DNA of 64,000 nt from Flavobacteriales bacterium (GTDB lineage Bacteria; Bacteroidota; Bacteroidia; Flavobacteriales; Flavobacteriaceae): NCBI GenBank assembly GCA_011524905.1, contig WTJI01000041.1, forward strand, positions 1-64,000, given 5' to 3'. Below, piece by piece: positions 18,367 to 27,824 of this stretch. The position numbers were made by a program, and so were the translations under genes. The stretch's first letter is position 1, and every line of letters begins with the position of its first letter. The notes beneath the pieces are model-generated. The model had not been told where the DNA came from, made no database searches, and was given only the letters and a program-made list of their open reading frames with translations.

Positions 18367-19617
18367 ATGAAAGATTTATTCGATAGAATCATACAAAATA
18401 AAGGGCCATTAGGAAAATGGGCCGACCAAGCAGAAGGTTATTTTGTTTTTCCAAAGTTGGAAGGACCCATTTCTAACCGAATGCAATTTAAAGGGAAAGA
18501 AGTTATTACATGGAGTGTCAATGATTATTTAGGGTTAGCCAACCATCCGGAGGTACGAGAAGTTGACGCTGCTGCTGCTGCTGAATATGGCTCAGCCTAC
18601 CCAATGGGAGCCCGCATGATGTCTGGCCATACCGAGCTTCATGAGCAGTTGGAAAATGAATTGGCTGAATTTGTGAACAAAGAAGCTGCCTATCTCCTTA
18701 ATTTTGGTTACCAAGGCATACTATCTACAATCGACACACTAGTTTCTAAAAACGACGTCATTGTATATGATGTTGATGCCCACGCTTGTATTATTGATGG
18801 GGTTCGCCTCCACATGGGGAAACGATTTACTTACAAGCACAACGATATTGAGAGTTTAGAGAAGAATTTGATTCGTGCGACCAAGGTTGCAGCACAAACA
18901 GATGGTGGTATTTTAGTAATCTCTGAAGGTGTTTTTGGTATGCGTGGCGAGCAAGGTCGTTTAAAAGAAATTGCTGCTCTGAAAAGCAAATATAACTTTC
19001 GATTTTTGGTCGATGATGCACACGGTTTTGGAACCTTGGGTAAAAATGGTGCTGGAGCTGGTTTCGAGCAAGGTATCCAAGACGATATCGATGTTTATTT
19101 TGCCACTTTTGCCAAATCAATGGCATCCACTGGTGCCTTTATCGCAGCCGATCGTGAAATTATCAATTTCTTGAAGTACAATATGCGATCTCAAATGTTC
19201 GCCAAATCATTACAAATGGTTTTGGTTAAAGGTGCTTTAAAGCGATTGGATATGCTGCGTAATCGCCCCGAGATAAAAGCCAAGCTATGGGAAAACGTCA
19301 ATGCGCTTCAAACGGGCCTTAAAGATCGCGGTTTTGATATTGGTTCTACACAAAGTTGTGTTACTCCTGTCTACCTGAAAGGATCAATACCAGAAGCCAT
19401 GGTTTTAGTCCGTGACTTGAGAGAAAATTTTGGCATTTTTTGTTCGATAGTTGTTTATCCAGTGATTCCAAAAGGACTAATCTTACTTCGATTAATTCCA
19501 ACAGCTTCTCACAACTTGGAAGATGTGGCCATTACATTGGATGCTTTTTCAAGTATTAGAGAGCGACTTGAACAGGGTGTTTATCAACGTCAATCAGAAA
19601 CTATCCAAGCGGTGTAG
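18367..19617 (+). CDS. alpha-oxoamine synthase, probable cysteate-C fatty acyltransferase (CapB/SulA-type)
   Basis: A 416-residue fold-type I PLP enzyme of the family containing KAPA synthase, 2-amino-3-ketobutyrate CoA ligase and serine palmitoyltransferase. Seen are SVNDYLGLANHP, the cofactor Asp/His in VDDAHGFGTLG (215-225) and Schiff-base Lys250 in ATFAKSMAST, where canonical members often have a TLSKS-like motif. It decarboxylatively condenses an acyl thioester with an amino acid. Next to the putative cysteate synthase, the likely amino acid is cysteate, giving 3-ketocapnine, precursor of sulfonolipids. No ketoreductase is adjacent. Serine palmitoyltransferase is the main alternative. 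A hairpin spans its stop codon. Confidence 0.82.
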   Translation: MKDLFDRIIQNKGPLGKWADQAEGYFVFPKLEGPISNRMQFKGKEVITWSVNDYLGLANHPEVREVDAAAAAEYGSAYPMGARMMSGHTELHEQLENELAEFVNKEAAYLLNFGYQGILSTIDTLVSKNDVIVYDVDAHACIIDGVRLHMGKRFTYKHNDIESLEKNLIRATKVAAQTDGGILVISEGVFGMRGEQGRLKEIAALKSKYNFRFLVDDAHGFGTLGKNGAGAGFEQGIQDDIDVYFATFAKSMASTGAFIAADREIINFLKYNMRSQMFAKSLQMVLVKGALKRLDMLRNRPEIKAKLWENVNALQTGLKDRGFDIGSTQSCVTPVYLKGSIPEAMVLVRDLRENFGIFCSIVVYPVIPKGLILLRLIPTASHNLEDVAITLDAFSSIRERLEQGVYQRQSETIQAV

Positions 19618-19623
19618 CCGCTT
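19607..19623. terminator. hairpin across the stop codon between convergent PLP enzyme and dnaN
   Basis: AAGCGG and CCGCTT form a perfect 6-bp stem with loop TGTAG that contains the upstream gene's TAG stop. dnaN ends only 14 bp away on the other strand. There is no T-tract on the plus side, so a bidirectional terminator role is tentative. Confidence 0.3.
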
Positions 19624-19630
19624 TAAGCCA

Positions 19631-20749
19631 TTAATCGTTTAGCATGACAGGCATCACTAGCATGGTGACTTCTTCACCTTCTTGCGTGCCATCCATGGGT
19701 GTAAGAATGCCTGCACGGTTAGGCAATGACATTGCCAATTGGATGCTTTCGGAGTGAAGGTTGCTTAACATTTCTAATAAAAAGCGAGAATTGAAGCCGA
19801 TTTGGATGTCATCTCCTCTGTAATCGCAGTCCAATCTTTCTTCAGCTTTATTGCTGTAATCAAAATCTTCAGCAGATATTTGGAGGGCCGTTCCTGCTAG
19901 CTTTAATCGTATTTGGTGTGTTGTTTTATTAGAAAAAATGCTTACCCTACGAACAGAATTCAACAAAACATTTCGGTCAATTTCTAAGATATTGGGGTTT
20001 TCTTTTGGGATCACCGCTTCATAGTTGGGATATTTTCCTTCCACCAGTCGGCAAGTTAGGATTGTGTCGGCGAAACGAAATTGTGCATTGGTTTCATTAA
20101 ACTCAATGGTAATCATATCTTCACTCCCTTGTAAAATCGTTTTGAGTAATTGCAGCGGTTTTTTGGGCATGATGAATTCAGAGGCCTGGGTCGCTGCCAT
20201 ATCAGTACGTCGGTATTTTACTAGTTTATGGGCATCGGTAGCTACAAAAGTCAGACCTGTTGTATCGAATTGAAAAAAGACACCACTCATGACGGGACGC
20301 AAGTCGTCGTTACCTGAAGCGAATAATGTCATATTTATGGCTTCTGCCAGTGAATCACCTAAGATGTCTGTCTGAACAGGATCTGATACAGTAGCAGCGC
20401 GAGGAAATTCATCACCTGGGACATAGGCCACGGCATATTTTCCATTATTTGCACTGATTTCAATCGTGTTATTATCTGTTCTCACAAAAGTCAAGGGTTG
20501 CTCAGGAAATGTTTTGAGCGTATCAATGATTAACCTTGCGGGAAGCGCCATGGCGCCGCTATCATTGGAGTCAATGGATAATTTGGTTGACAATGTGGTT
20601 TCTAAATCTGAAGCGGTAAGGGTCAACAATCCTTCCTGTACTTCAAATAAAATATTATCTAGGATGGGGAGGGTGTTGGTATTGTTGATTACGCCACCTA
20701 AAACCTGCAATTCTTTGAGCAGGGCCGAACTGGAAACGATGAATTTCAT
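19631..20749 (-). CDS. dnaN: DNA polymerase III sliding clamp, beta subunit
   Basis: Ring-shaped processivity clamp of 372 residues, normal length. The start MKFIVSSSALLKELQVLGGVINN matches the family, and the three repeated clamp domains are discernible, with LPARLIIDTLKTFP and GVFFQFDTTGLTFVATDAHKL in the first two. The C-terminal VMPVMLND resembles the usual clamp ending (MPxRL type). It is not next to dnaA or recF here; linkage to gldG-gldF is the arrangement I recall from other Flavobacteriia. A -7 element is at 20763-20770. Confidence 0.96.
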   Translation of the reverse strand: MKFIVSSSALLKELQVLGGVINNTNTLPILDNILFEVQEGLLTLTASDLETTLSTKLSIDSNDSGAMALPARLIIDTLKTFPEQPLTFVRTDNNTIEISANNGKYAVAYVPGDEFPRAATVSDPVQTDILGDSLAEAINMTLFASGNDDLRPVMSGVFFQFDTTGLTFVATDAHKLVKYRRTDMAATQASEFIMPKKPLQLLKTILQGSEDMITIEFNETNAQFRFADTILTCRLVEGKYPNYEAVIPKENPNILEIDRNVLLNSVRRVSIFSNKTTHQIRLKLAGTALQISAEDFDYSNKAEERLDCDYRGDDIQIGFNSRFLLEMLSNLHSESIQLAMSLPNRAGILTPMDGTQEGEEVTMLVMPVMLND

Positions 20750-20762
20750 ACTTGATTTTTAC

Positions 20763-20770
20763 CAAATATA
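20763..20770 (-). promoter_or_regulatory. -7 element TATATTTG for dnaN
   Basis: Exact TAnnTTTG match on the minus strand with a TTG 18 nt upstream (plus 20789-20791), 13 nt before the dnaN ATG. Confidence 0.6.
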
Positions 20771-20812
20771 GCAGATTGATAAAGCCTCCAAAAATAAAAT
20801 TATCCGAACTTA

Positions 20813-22465
20813 TTAACTGTTTTTGAGCTTGCGGATTCCTTTTTGTAAAAGGGCTAAACCAAGTAACAACAACAATGGGAGTACTACTGCCAACAATTGA
20901 ATGAATGATCGCTTGCTTTCGACTTTTTGACCATCCAATAGTGGAATTTCTATGGGCCTTGAACGCAGTTGAACCAAGCTAGTATTCCCCATTAGATAAT
21001 GAATGGCGTTTTGGAGAAATCGTTTGTTTTGGTAGAAATTATTTGTCCATTTATCATAACCTAATTGAAGGGGTTGGCCTTGATCAAGCTGACTCTCGGC
21101 AAAATTGCCATCTGAAATAAATACAGTTTTTGACATCCCTTCTTTTATTTGTTGCGCAACGTCAAAAGGGGGAATTCTATTTTTGAATAAAGACTCAAAT
21201 TGACCTTCTACAAGAACTGCCAATGGCTGTTTGGTCCCTTTATAGTCATCTGGATTTTTCTTTTTTGTAGCTTCTGATAATTCGATGATGACAGGTACAC
21301 CTAAGATTTTATTTAAAGGCGAAGAGGTTGCTAAAAGCTTCTTTTTTAATCCATTGGCTAATGTATCAATGGGGGTTGTAAATTGAAACAATACATTTCC
21401 GACACCTTTACTAATCGGATGACTTTCTTCAGTAGTTGGAATAGGATAATAAGGCCATGGAAATGGGAGATATTGGGTTTGTTCATTTTCACCTTTTGCC
21501 ATGACAATAGGCGCACAGTAAAGGTCAAAAAGTAAACCATTGGTCAATCGCAATCCTTGCTTGAAAAAGTAATCATCCATCGCTATGCTTTTTGGGAAAG
21601 TGATAGCACGGCCAGTTCTGTTAAATAAGCTATCTCGATCTAATGCCAAGGCATCAATTGTCCAAAGCGTGTGCCCACCCTGCATTTGATACTGATCCAA
21701 AATAAATTTTTCCCGATTAGAAAAAGTAGTTTTGGGATTGGAAACAAATAGTAAATCAAAGCGATTTAAATTTTCCAAAGTTTTCGCTGGATTGTCAGAC
21801 AATGCTTTTAAGTCAAAAGAGGCCAGATTATAGTAAGGCTTTAAACTTTGAAGTAAATCAGCAATCAAAACAGCATCAGACGTTTTGTGAGAAGTCAAAA
21901 CCGCTAGGTTTTTCTTTTCTTTAAGTGTCAACCGCTTAATTCCATCGATGAGTTGGAATTCTAACTGTGACAATGATCTAAATAGCTTATCACGGGGGGT
22001 ATCACCGATGTTTTTTTGCCACAGTGAAACCCGAACAGACTGGTTCCCATTGCTCACTATGGCCCAAGGAAAAACGAAGGTTTGATCAACCGATTGATTG
22101 TTGCCAGCCACGACAGTTTCTGGTAGTAAGCCAAAACCACGCATATCTTCCAAAACTTCATTCCGACTTTGCTCACTATCAAATGGATCGATAAATTCAA
22201 TGTAGATTTTATTGTTTTGGCGGTGCATATTGTCCAATACGGTCTCCAATTCGGCTCGCAGGCGTTGAAATTCAGCAGGCAATTTTCCAGCCAAAAAAAC
22301 ATCTATTTTAATGTCTTGTTCAACAGCTTCTAATTCCTCAAGGGCTAATGATGATAGGCTATAGCGCTGGTCTGTTGTCAAATCAAATGACACAGGAACC
22401 CAACAACCGAAAATGAGAACAAGAAATAATGCGGCTAATTGAATGATTGCAGGTCGCTGTTTCAT
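20813..22465 (-). CDS. gldG: gliding motility-associated ABC transporter auxiliary protein GldG
   Basis: A 550-residue protein with an N-terminal membrane anchor (IIQLAALFLVLIFGCWVPVSFD), a large extracytoplasmic region, and a C-terminal helix (LAVVLPLLLLLGLALL). The opening DLTTDQRYSLSSLALEEL is typical of the GldG/ABC_transp_aux family. GldA, GldF and GldG form an ABC transporter linked to gliding in Flavobacterium johnsoniae. It lies 2 bp after gldF in the same operon; gldA (the ATPase) is not in the window, consistent with its usual unlinked position. Whether this organism glides cannot be told from these genes alone. Confidence 0.92.
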   Translation of the reverse strand: MKQRPAIIQLAALFLVLIFGCWVPVSFDLTTDQRYSLSSLALEELEAVEQDIKIDVFLAGKLPAEFQRLRAELETVLDNMHRQNNKIYIEFIDPFDSEQSRNEVLEDMRGFGLLPETVVAGNNQSVDQTFVFPWAIVSNGNQSVRVSLWQKNIGDTPRDKLFRSLSQLEFQLIDGIKRLTLKEKKNLAVLTSHKTSDAVLIADLLQSLKPYYNLASFDLKALSDNPAKTLENLNRFDLLFVSNPKTTFSNREKFILDQYQMQGGHTLWTIDALALDRDSLFNRTGRAITFPKSIAMDDYFFKQGLRLTNGLLFDLYCAPIVMAKGENEQTQYLPFPWPYYPIPTTEESHPISKGVGNVLFQFTTPIDTLANGLKKKLLATSSPLNKILGVPVIIELSEATKKKNPDDYKGTKQPLAVLVEGQFESLFKNRIPPFDVAQQIKEGMSKTVFISDGNFAESQLDQGQPLQLGYDKWTNNFYQNKRFLQNAIHYLMGNTSLVQLRSRPIEIPLLDGQKVESKRSFIQLLAVVLPLLLLLGLALLQKGIRKLKNS

Positions 22466-22467
22466 TT

Positions 22468-23202
22468 TTATTGAGATTGAAGCAAACGGATTCTATATTG
22501 TGTTGCCATTAAAAATAGAAGCGTCCCACCCAAAAAATAGGCGACATCTTCCAGGCGAATGACACCCCTGTTGAGGCTACTATAATGAGATTGCATTCCA
22601 ATAGATGCTATCCAATCATACCAATAAAAACTAGCGCTTACATTAGCCAATTGTCCCCACAAATAGAATTGACTAAAGCCAACAAATAATGCTAGGATAA
22701 ATGCTGTGGTTTGCTGCCGGCTTAAACTGGACATCAAGACACTTAGAGCTGTTAACATGGATACAAAAAGAAACAAACCCAAATAGCCCCCCCATAACAT
22801 ACCTATGTCTAAAGTATTTCCTTCGGGAAGAAGGGTGTGAAGCAAGTATACATAGCCTAAAGTCGGAAGTAAAGCCATAATCCCTACGAATAAAAGGCCT
22901 AAAAACTTGCCCCACACTAAGGCCGTCACTCCAATTGGTTTGGTAAGCATAAGTTCCAGCGTTCCTGATTTGATTTCTTCAGAGAAACTGCGCATACTCA
23001 AAGTAGGTACAACCAAAAAAAGCAACCAAGGTGCTAGCTCGAAAAAAAGTGTCAAATCAGCGAAGCCAGCTTGGATTATATTAAAGGAGCCCTCTAATAG
23101 CCAGAGAAATAATGCACTGAGGGTCAAAAATAATCCTATTGCCAAAAATCCAATGGTGTCGGAGAAAACAGTTCGTACTTCTTTAATAAAAATGGGCCAC
23201 AT
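22468..23202 (-). CDS. gldF: gliding motility-associated ABC transporter permease GldF
   Basis: A 244-residue ABC-2 type permease with six predicted helices. Landmarks are FIKEVRTVFSDTIGFLAIGLFL at the N-terminus, the family motif TLSMRSFSEEIKSGTLELMLTKP at about 66-88, and the final MATQYRIRLLQ. The name follows from the immediately downstream GldG and the close match to the GldF pattern. It starts 3 bp after the SAM hydroxide adenosyltransferase stop, so the three genes are cotranscribed. Confidence 0.92.
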   Translation of the reverse strand: MWPIFIKEVRTVFSDTIGFLAIGLFLTLSALFLWLLEGSFNIIQAGFADLTLFFELAPWLLFLVVPTLSMRSFSEEIKSGTLELMLTKPIGVTALVWGKFLGLLFVGIMALLPTLGYVYLLHTLLPEGNTLDIGMLWGGYLGLFLFVSMLTALSVLMSSLSRQQTTAFILALFVGFSQFYLWGQLANVSASFYWYDWIASIGMQSHYSSLNRGVIRLEDVAYFLGGTLLFLMATQYRIRLLQSQ

Positions 23203-23205
23203 GGA

Positions 23206-24036
23206 TTAATAAAATTCTATAGTAATGGGATCACGGTAATCCAAACCAAATAGGCTATGAGCACTACCCACAGTTTGTGGATTACTTTTATAAATGGCCA
23301 ATTCCAAATGGCCTGCTGTATTGAACAATGCAATTTTTTTACCGTCTTCTTCTCGTTTTTCACGAGGAAGATCGAAATCAATGGCTTCTCCATAATGGGC
23401 AACGATTCTTCTAAATTTTACGGTCCTTGCAAAAATGGTAAAATCTCGAGATTTCCCAATCGAATCAAAAATTTTTTTTGTGATGTTAGTTACTACATTG
23501 CCATAATTGTCGATGTAAATGACGCTCCCTAATAGTGCATTACTATCTGGATTGACAACGGGTTTGATGTCAGTCAGTTCTTTGATATGAGAAATTGTTT
23601 TTCCAATAACTTCCAAAGTACCTTTGCGTGATATGTGTCCAGCTACTTTTACAAAGACATCTAAAACAGGGAAGCTACTAACAATATTTTGATGAATATT
23701 TATTTCAACAATTTTTTCAGCTTTCGCACCGCTGGTGACCAGTGAAAAAACCCCATTGTCAGCACCGATAAAATAGTGGCCATCGTAACTCATGGCAATA
23801 TGTCTGTTTTCAGGTGTCCATTCTGAATCGACCCCAAGAATGTGGATAGATCCCTTAGGAAAAGCTGAATAAGCATTTTTTAGAACATAACCTGCCTCGG
23901 TGTGGTTAAAAGGACTGATTTGGTGGCTGATATCAATTACAGGACAGCTTGGGGCTTCTATTTGAAGAGAGGCTTTAATCGCCGAAACAAAATAATCTTT
24001 CTGTCCAAAATCGGTTGTAAGGCTAACTATCGGCAT
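23206..24036 (-). CDS. SAM hydroxide adenosyltransferase (DUF62 family)
   Basis: A 276-residue protein starting MPIVSLTTDFGQKDYFVSAIK, the signature of the DUF62/chlorinase-fluorinase superfamily. Core motifs are DISHQISPFNHTEAGYVLKNAY, GVDSEW and FIGADNGVFSLV, and the second domain contains IYIDNYGNVVTNI. Non-halogenating members hydrolyse S-adenosylmethionine to adenosine and methionine. The insertion loop found in halogenases is not evident, supporting the hydroxide-dependent type. It heads the gldFG operon, a linkage that I recall as common in Flavobacteriia but whose meaning is unknown. Confidence 0.9.
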   Translation of the reverse strand: MPIVSLTTDFGQKDYFVSAIKASLQIEAPSCPVIDISHQISPFNHTEAGYVLKNAYSAFPKGSIHILGVDSEWTPENRHIAMSYDGHYFIGADNGVFSLVTSGAKAEKIVEINIHQNIVSSFPVLDVFVKVAGHISRKGTLEVIGKTISHIKELTDIKPVVNPDSNALLGSVIYIDNYGNVVTNITKKIFDSIGKSRDFTIFARTVKFRRIVAHYGEAIDFDLPREKREEDGKKIALFNTAGHLELAIYKSNPQTVGSAHSLFGLDYRDPITIEFY

Positions 24037-24070
24037 GTTGAATTATACAAATGGTTTCTTTTAAAATATG

Positions 24071-24078
24071 TACATTTG
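24071..24078 (+). promoter_or_regulatory. -7 element TACATTTG for phoH-purC
   Basis: Exact TAnnTTTG match in the divergent gap, 46 nt before the TTG start of phoH. Confidence 0.45.
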
Positions 24079-24124
24079 ATAAGGAACTTTTCGTAAAAAT
24101 AATCCTTTTTAATGCGATATACCT

Positions 24125-25078
24125 TTGAATGAAATTAAAATTGAACTCACCGAAGTAAATCCAAGGGAGTTCTTTGGACAGCAAAATGTCCATATTGACC
24201 AGATTAAATCTTATTTTCCAAAACTTAAAATCGTTGCAAGAGGCACGACTATAAAGGCCTATGGCGAAGAAAGCTTACTCAACGAATTCGACAAGCGCAT
24301 AGATATGCTTCAAGCACATTTCGGTAAGTACAATGTGCTAGATAAGGAAACCATAGATCGTGTCATTCAAGCCAATGGCGCTGAAGAATATGACCCTGCT
24401 TTAGAAACTGAAGCATTTATTTTGCACGGCGTTGGTGGGAGAACGATAAAAGCCAAAACACTCAATCAATTCAAATTGGTTGAGGCGGTTAATCAAAATG
24501 ACATGGTTTTTGCAATTGGACCAGCGGGTACTGGAAAAACCTACACAGGTGTAGCCTTGGCTGTACGTGCCCTAAAAGCAAAGCAAGTAAAGCGAATCAT
24601 ACTAACCCGACCAGCAGTAGAAGCAGGAGAAAATTTGGGCTTTCTTCCTGGTGACTTAAAGGAAAAGCTTGATCCTTACATGCAGCCACTCTATGATGCA
24701 CTACGTGATATGATTCCTCACGAAAAACTCAACAAATACATAGAAGAAGGTATAATTCAAATTGCGCCTTTGGCCTTTATGCGTGGCCGTACCCTGGACA
24801 ATGCCTTTGTAATATTGGATGAAGCGCAAAATACCACCCATGCTCAAATGAAAATGTTTTTAACAAGAATGGGACCGAATGCTAAGTTTGTTCTTACTGG
24901 TGATCCAGGTCAAATTGATCTACCTAGACGCGTAATATCTGGGCTCAAGGAAGCCTTATTGATCCTTAAACAAACAGAAGGCATAGAAATTATTTATCTC
25001 GATGACAAGGACGTAATCCGCCACCAACTGGTCAAAAAAGTGATTGCCGCCTATAAAAACATAGAGCACCAAAATTAA
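24125..25078 (+). CDS. PhoH family ATPase
   Basis: A 317-residue P-loop protein. An N-terminal KH-like region (IKSYFPKLKIVARGTTIKAYG) precedes the PhoH domain with Walker A GPAGTGKTYTG and Walker B VILDEAQNTTHAQMKMFLTRMG. The RNA-binding region and helicase-like motor suggest a role in RNA metabolism or ribosome maturation (PhoL/YbeZ type); ybeY is not adjacent here. Initiation must be at TTG 24125: the frame has a stop just upstream and no ATG nearby, and the ATG at 24129 is out of frame. purC follows 3 bp later. Confidence 0.92.
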   Translation: MNEIKIELTEVNPREFFGQQNVHIDQIKSYFPKLKIVARGTTIKAYGEESLLNEFDKRIDMLQAHFGKYNVLDKETIDRVIQANGAEEYDPALETEAFILHGVGGRTIKAKTLNQFKLVEAVNQNDMVFAIGPAGTGKTYTGVALAVRALKAKQVKRIILTRPAVEAGENLGFLPGDLKEKLDPYMQPLYDALRDMIPHEKLNKYIEEGIIQIAPLAFMRGRTLDNAFVILDEAQNTTHAQMKMFLTRMGPNAKFVLTGDPGQIDLPRRVISGLKEALLILKQTEGIEIIYLDDKDVIRHQLVKKVIAAYKNIEHQN

Positions 25079-25081
25079 CAG

Positions 25082-26026
25082 ATGCGGACACTTATTTCTA
25101 CCGATTTTAAATTACCAGGGCAACAATCCAAATACACAGGTAAAGTTCGGGATGTGTACACATTGGATAATGATCGACTCGTTATGATTGCGACAGATCG
25201 CCTATCGGCATTCGATGTAGTTTTACCTAAGGGCATTCCATTTAAAGGACAAATTCTCAATCAGATTGCGTATAAAATGCTGCAATCTACTGCCGATATT
25301 GTTCCCAATTGGGTTGAGGCTTCTCCTGATCCCAATGTGACAATTGGCCAAGCATGTACGCCCTTTAAGATAGAAATGGTAATCCGAGGTTATCTGGTCG
25401 GTCATGCTTCTAGAGAATATAACAAAGGGAAACGCATTTTATGTGGGGTCCGACTTCCAGAGGGGATGCAGGAAAATGAAGCCTTTCCTCAACCTATAAT
25501 CACTCCAGCGACTAAAGCCGAAACCGGACATGATGAAGATATTTCCCGAGAAGCCATCCTCGAAAAAGGGATTGTCTCAGAGTCTGATTATTTGGAATTG
25601 GAGAAATATACCTATGCGTTATTCGAAAGAGGAACAAAACTAGCACATGAGCAAGGTCTAATCTTAGTAGACACCAAATACGAATTTGGTAAAAACAAAA
25701 ACGGGCAGATTGTTCTCATCGATGAAGTTCATACGCCAGATTCTTCACGTTATTTTTATCAAAAAGGATATGCAGAACGTCAAGCTGCTGGTGTGCCACA
25801 AAAACAACTATCTAAGGAGTTTGTTCGCCGCTGGCTAATATCTCATGGATTTCAAGGGCTAGCAGATCAACAATTACCACCCATGGATGATGCTTACATC
25901 GATTCTGTTAGTGCTCGCTATATAGAGTTATATGAAAATATTACAGGTACGACTTTTATGCCTGAAACCAGCACAGACATAAATAGAAGAATCGAAACCA
26001 ATGTATTAAACTATCTTAATAATTAG
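25082..26026 (+). CDS. purC: phosphoribosylaminoimidazole-succinocarboxamide synthase (SAICAR synthetase)
   Basis: Joins CAIR and aspartate with ATP in purine synthesis. At 314 residues it is the long form seen in Bacteroidota and yeast rather than the roughly 240-residue form. Motifs are [32 protein letters not shown] (read in two parts: the ATP loop GKVRDVY and SAFDV), [14 protein letters not shown] and [10 protein letters not shown]. It is cotranscribed with phoH, and its TTAG stop overlap joins it to convergent miaA. Confidence 0.95.
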   Translation: MRTLISTDFKLPGQQSKYTGKVRDVYTLDNDRLVMIATDRLSAFDVVLPKGIPFKGQILNQIAYKMLQSTADIVPNWVEASPDPNVTIGQACTPFKIEMVIRGYLVGHASREYNKGKRILCGVRLPEGMQENEAFPQPIITPATKAETGHDEDISREAILEKGIVSESDYLELEKYTYALFERGTKLAHEQGLILVDTKYEFGKNKNGQIVLIDEVHTPDSSRYFYQKGYAERQAAGVPQKQLSKEFVRRWLISHGFQGLADQQLPPMDDAYIDSVSARYIELYENITGTTFMPETSTDINRRIETNVLNYLNN

Positions 26027-26928
26027 TCGTCAGTACTTTCAATAAGTTGCGCAATTTCAGTTACTGGTGTGTTAGCGGGAAATAATGCCTCTTTGCCAAA
26101 TCGGTTAAACCATGTTATCTGTCTTTTGGCATAGCGGCGGCTGTTACGCTTTATATCACCTATTGTTTTTTCTTTGTCCTGCTCTCCATCAAAATAGGGC
26201 CACCATTCTTGATAACCTACCGATCTCATACTGCTCAATTCACGGTATTTTAGTAGACTTTTGACTTCAGCTTCTAAACCAGCTTCAATCATTTGGTCAA
26301 CACGGCTATTGATTCGGTCATATAGCCTTTCTCGCGGTTGGTGTAAAACGAATGTTTGGGTTTTAAATGGGCGGGTTACTTTATTTTTGCCCAGGAAAGA
26401 AGAATAGGGGGCTGCAGCAGCAAAACAAACTTCCAACGCACGTAAAAGTCGCAAAGGATTTTGCCGATCTACCGTTCGATAATGTTTGGGGTCTTGGTCT
26501 CGAAGCAAGTCTTGTAACCCCGTAATGCCATGTGTTTCATAAAAAACAGACAATTGAGATTTTACCTCTGCTGGGATGGGGGGGAATTGATCTAACCCTT
26601 CAATCACTGCTTGTGCAAATAGCCCTGACCCGCCAGTCAAAACAACGTAGTCTTTTTTCTTGAAAAGTTGGTCTAGGACAGTAAGTGCTTCTTTTTCATA
26701 ATCGCCAACATTTAGCGGATGTGTTACACTGCGGTGTTGGATAAAATGATGGGGTACAGTGGCCAAATCTTCAGCCGTTGGTGCTGCGGTACCAATTTGC
26801 ATTTCTTTGTAAAACTGGCGCGAGTCACAGGATACTATTTCAGTGTTGTAATGTTGGGCCAAGGCAATACTTAGGGCAGTTTTGCCAACCCCAGTGGGGC
26901 CAGCAATGTAGATTAACTTAGGTGTCAT
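26023..26928 (-). CDS. miaA: tRNA dimethylallyltransferase
   Basis: Adds a dimethylallyl group to N6 of A37 in tRNAs reading UNN codons. It has 301 residues with P-loop [12 protein letters not shown] near the N-terminus, the SCDSRQFY substrate segment, [15 protein letters not shown], and the C-terminal [13 protein letters not shown] that contacts tRNA. It is the last gene of the minus-strand operon, 52 bp after the ion-channel gene, and shares a 4-bp stop overlap with purC. Confidence 0.96.
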   Translation of the reverse strand: MTPKLIYIAGPTGVGKTALSIALAQHYNTEIVSCDSRQFYKEMQIGTAAPTAEDLATVPHHFIQHRSVTHPLNVGDYEKEALTVLDQLFKKKDYVVLTGGSGLFAQAVIEGLDQFPPIPAEVKSQLSVFYETHGITGLQDLLRDQDPKHYRTVDRQNPLRLLRALEVCFAAAAPYSSFLGKNKVTRPFKTQTFVLHQPRERLYDRINSRVDQMIEAGLEAEVKSLLKYRELSSMRSVGYQEWWPYFDGEQDKEKTIGDIKRNSRRYAKRQITWFNRFGKEALFPANTPVTEIAQLIESTDD

Positions 26929-26980
26929 TTAGGCTTTATGTTTTTGAAATTTGTGATTGTTTAATTTTAGTTGAAAGGAA

Positions 26981-27817
26981 TTATATGGCGGTTTCATCAT
27001 TTAGTAATGTACCACATTGATGACAAAATAGCGCATCATCTTTGTGATCATCATTCATGCAAGTTTTGCACATTTGAGTATTGGTGTCAATTTTTTTGTT
27101 TTGTTCGTTGAGTTCAGCGGTTACAATACCCGTGGGTACGGCAATAATACCATAACCCAAAACCATAATAATTGCTGCAATAAACTGCCCCAAGGATGTG
27201 ACAGGCGCAATATCACCATAGCCTACGGTAGTCAATGTTACGATGCACCAATAAATACTCCGCGGAATACTCGTAAAACCACTTTCATCTGACTCAATCA
27301 GATACATGATGGTCCCGAATATAATACATAAAATAAGCACACTAAAGAGAAAAACGCCTATTTTGGCGCGACTGGCAATTAGTGCTTTTGCTAAGGTGTT
27401 TGAAGCTCCAATATAACGGGTGAGTTTTAAGATTCGAAAAATACGGAGTAATCGCAGGGCACGAAGCGCAATCAGAGACTGAGTACCCACCATAAACAAA
27501 GAGATATATTTCGGCAAGGTAGAAAGCAAATCAATGATCCCATAAAAGCTGAAAACATAGTTTTGGGGTTTGTGAACTGCAATCAATCGTAAAATATATT
27601 CAACTGAAAATATAAAAGTAATCCCCCATTCAATAGCGTTAAACAATTCATAGTATTGGCTGTTGATACTTGGAACGCTTTCTAAGCATACCAATATGAC
27701 ACTCAGTAGGATGAGGATAAGTAATATTACATCAAAGAGTCGTCCCATTGGGGTATCTGCCTCATAGATAATTTCATGCAGGCGGTGTCTCCAAGATACT
27801 TTGTTGTTGGATTCCAA
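26981..27817 (-). CDS. voltage-gated potassium channel with C-terminal zinc ribbon
   Basis: A 278-residue six-helix ion-transport-family channel. Helix S4 carries positive charges every third residue (Arg119, 122, 125, 128, Lys131, Arg134), the voltage-sensor pattern. The selectivity filter TTVGYGD at 196-202 specifies potassium. The cytoplasmic tail ends with CKTC (250-253) and CHQC (265-268), a four-cysteine zinc-ribbon-like module that may tetramerise or sense zinc or redox (inference). The physiological role is unknown; it sits between the exonuclease fusion and miaA, apparently as an operon passenger. Confidence 0.9.
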   Translation of the reverse strand: MESNNKVSWRHRLHEIIYEADTPMGRLFDVILLILILLSVILVCLESVPSINSQYYELFNAIEWGITFIFSVEYILRLIAVHKPQNYVFSFYGIIDLLSTLPKYISLFMVGTQSLIALRALRLLRIFRILKLTRYIGASNTLAKALIASRAKIGVFLFSVLILCIIFGTIMYLIESDESGFTSIPRSIYWCIVTLTTVGYGDIAPVTSLGQFIAAIIMVLGYGIIAVPTGIVTAELNEQNKKIDTNTQMCKTCMNDDHKDDALFCHQCGTLLNDETAI

Positions 27818-27824
27818 GATCGAT

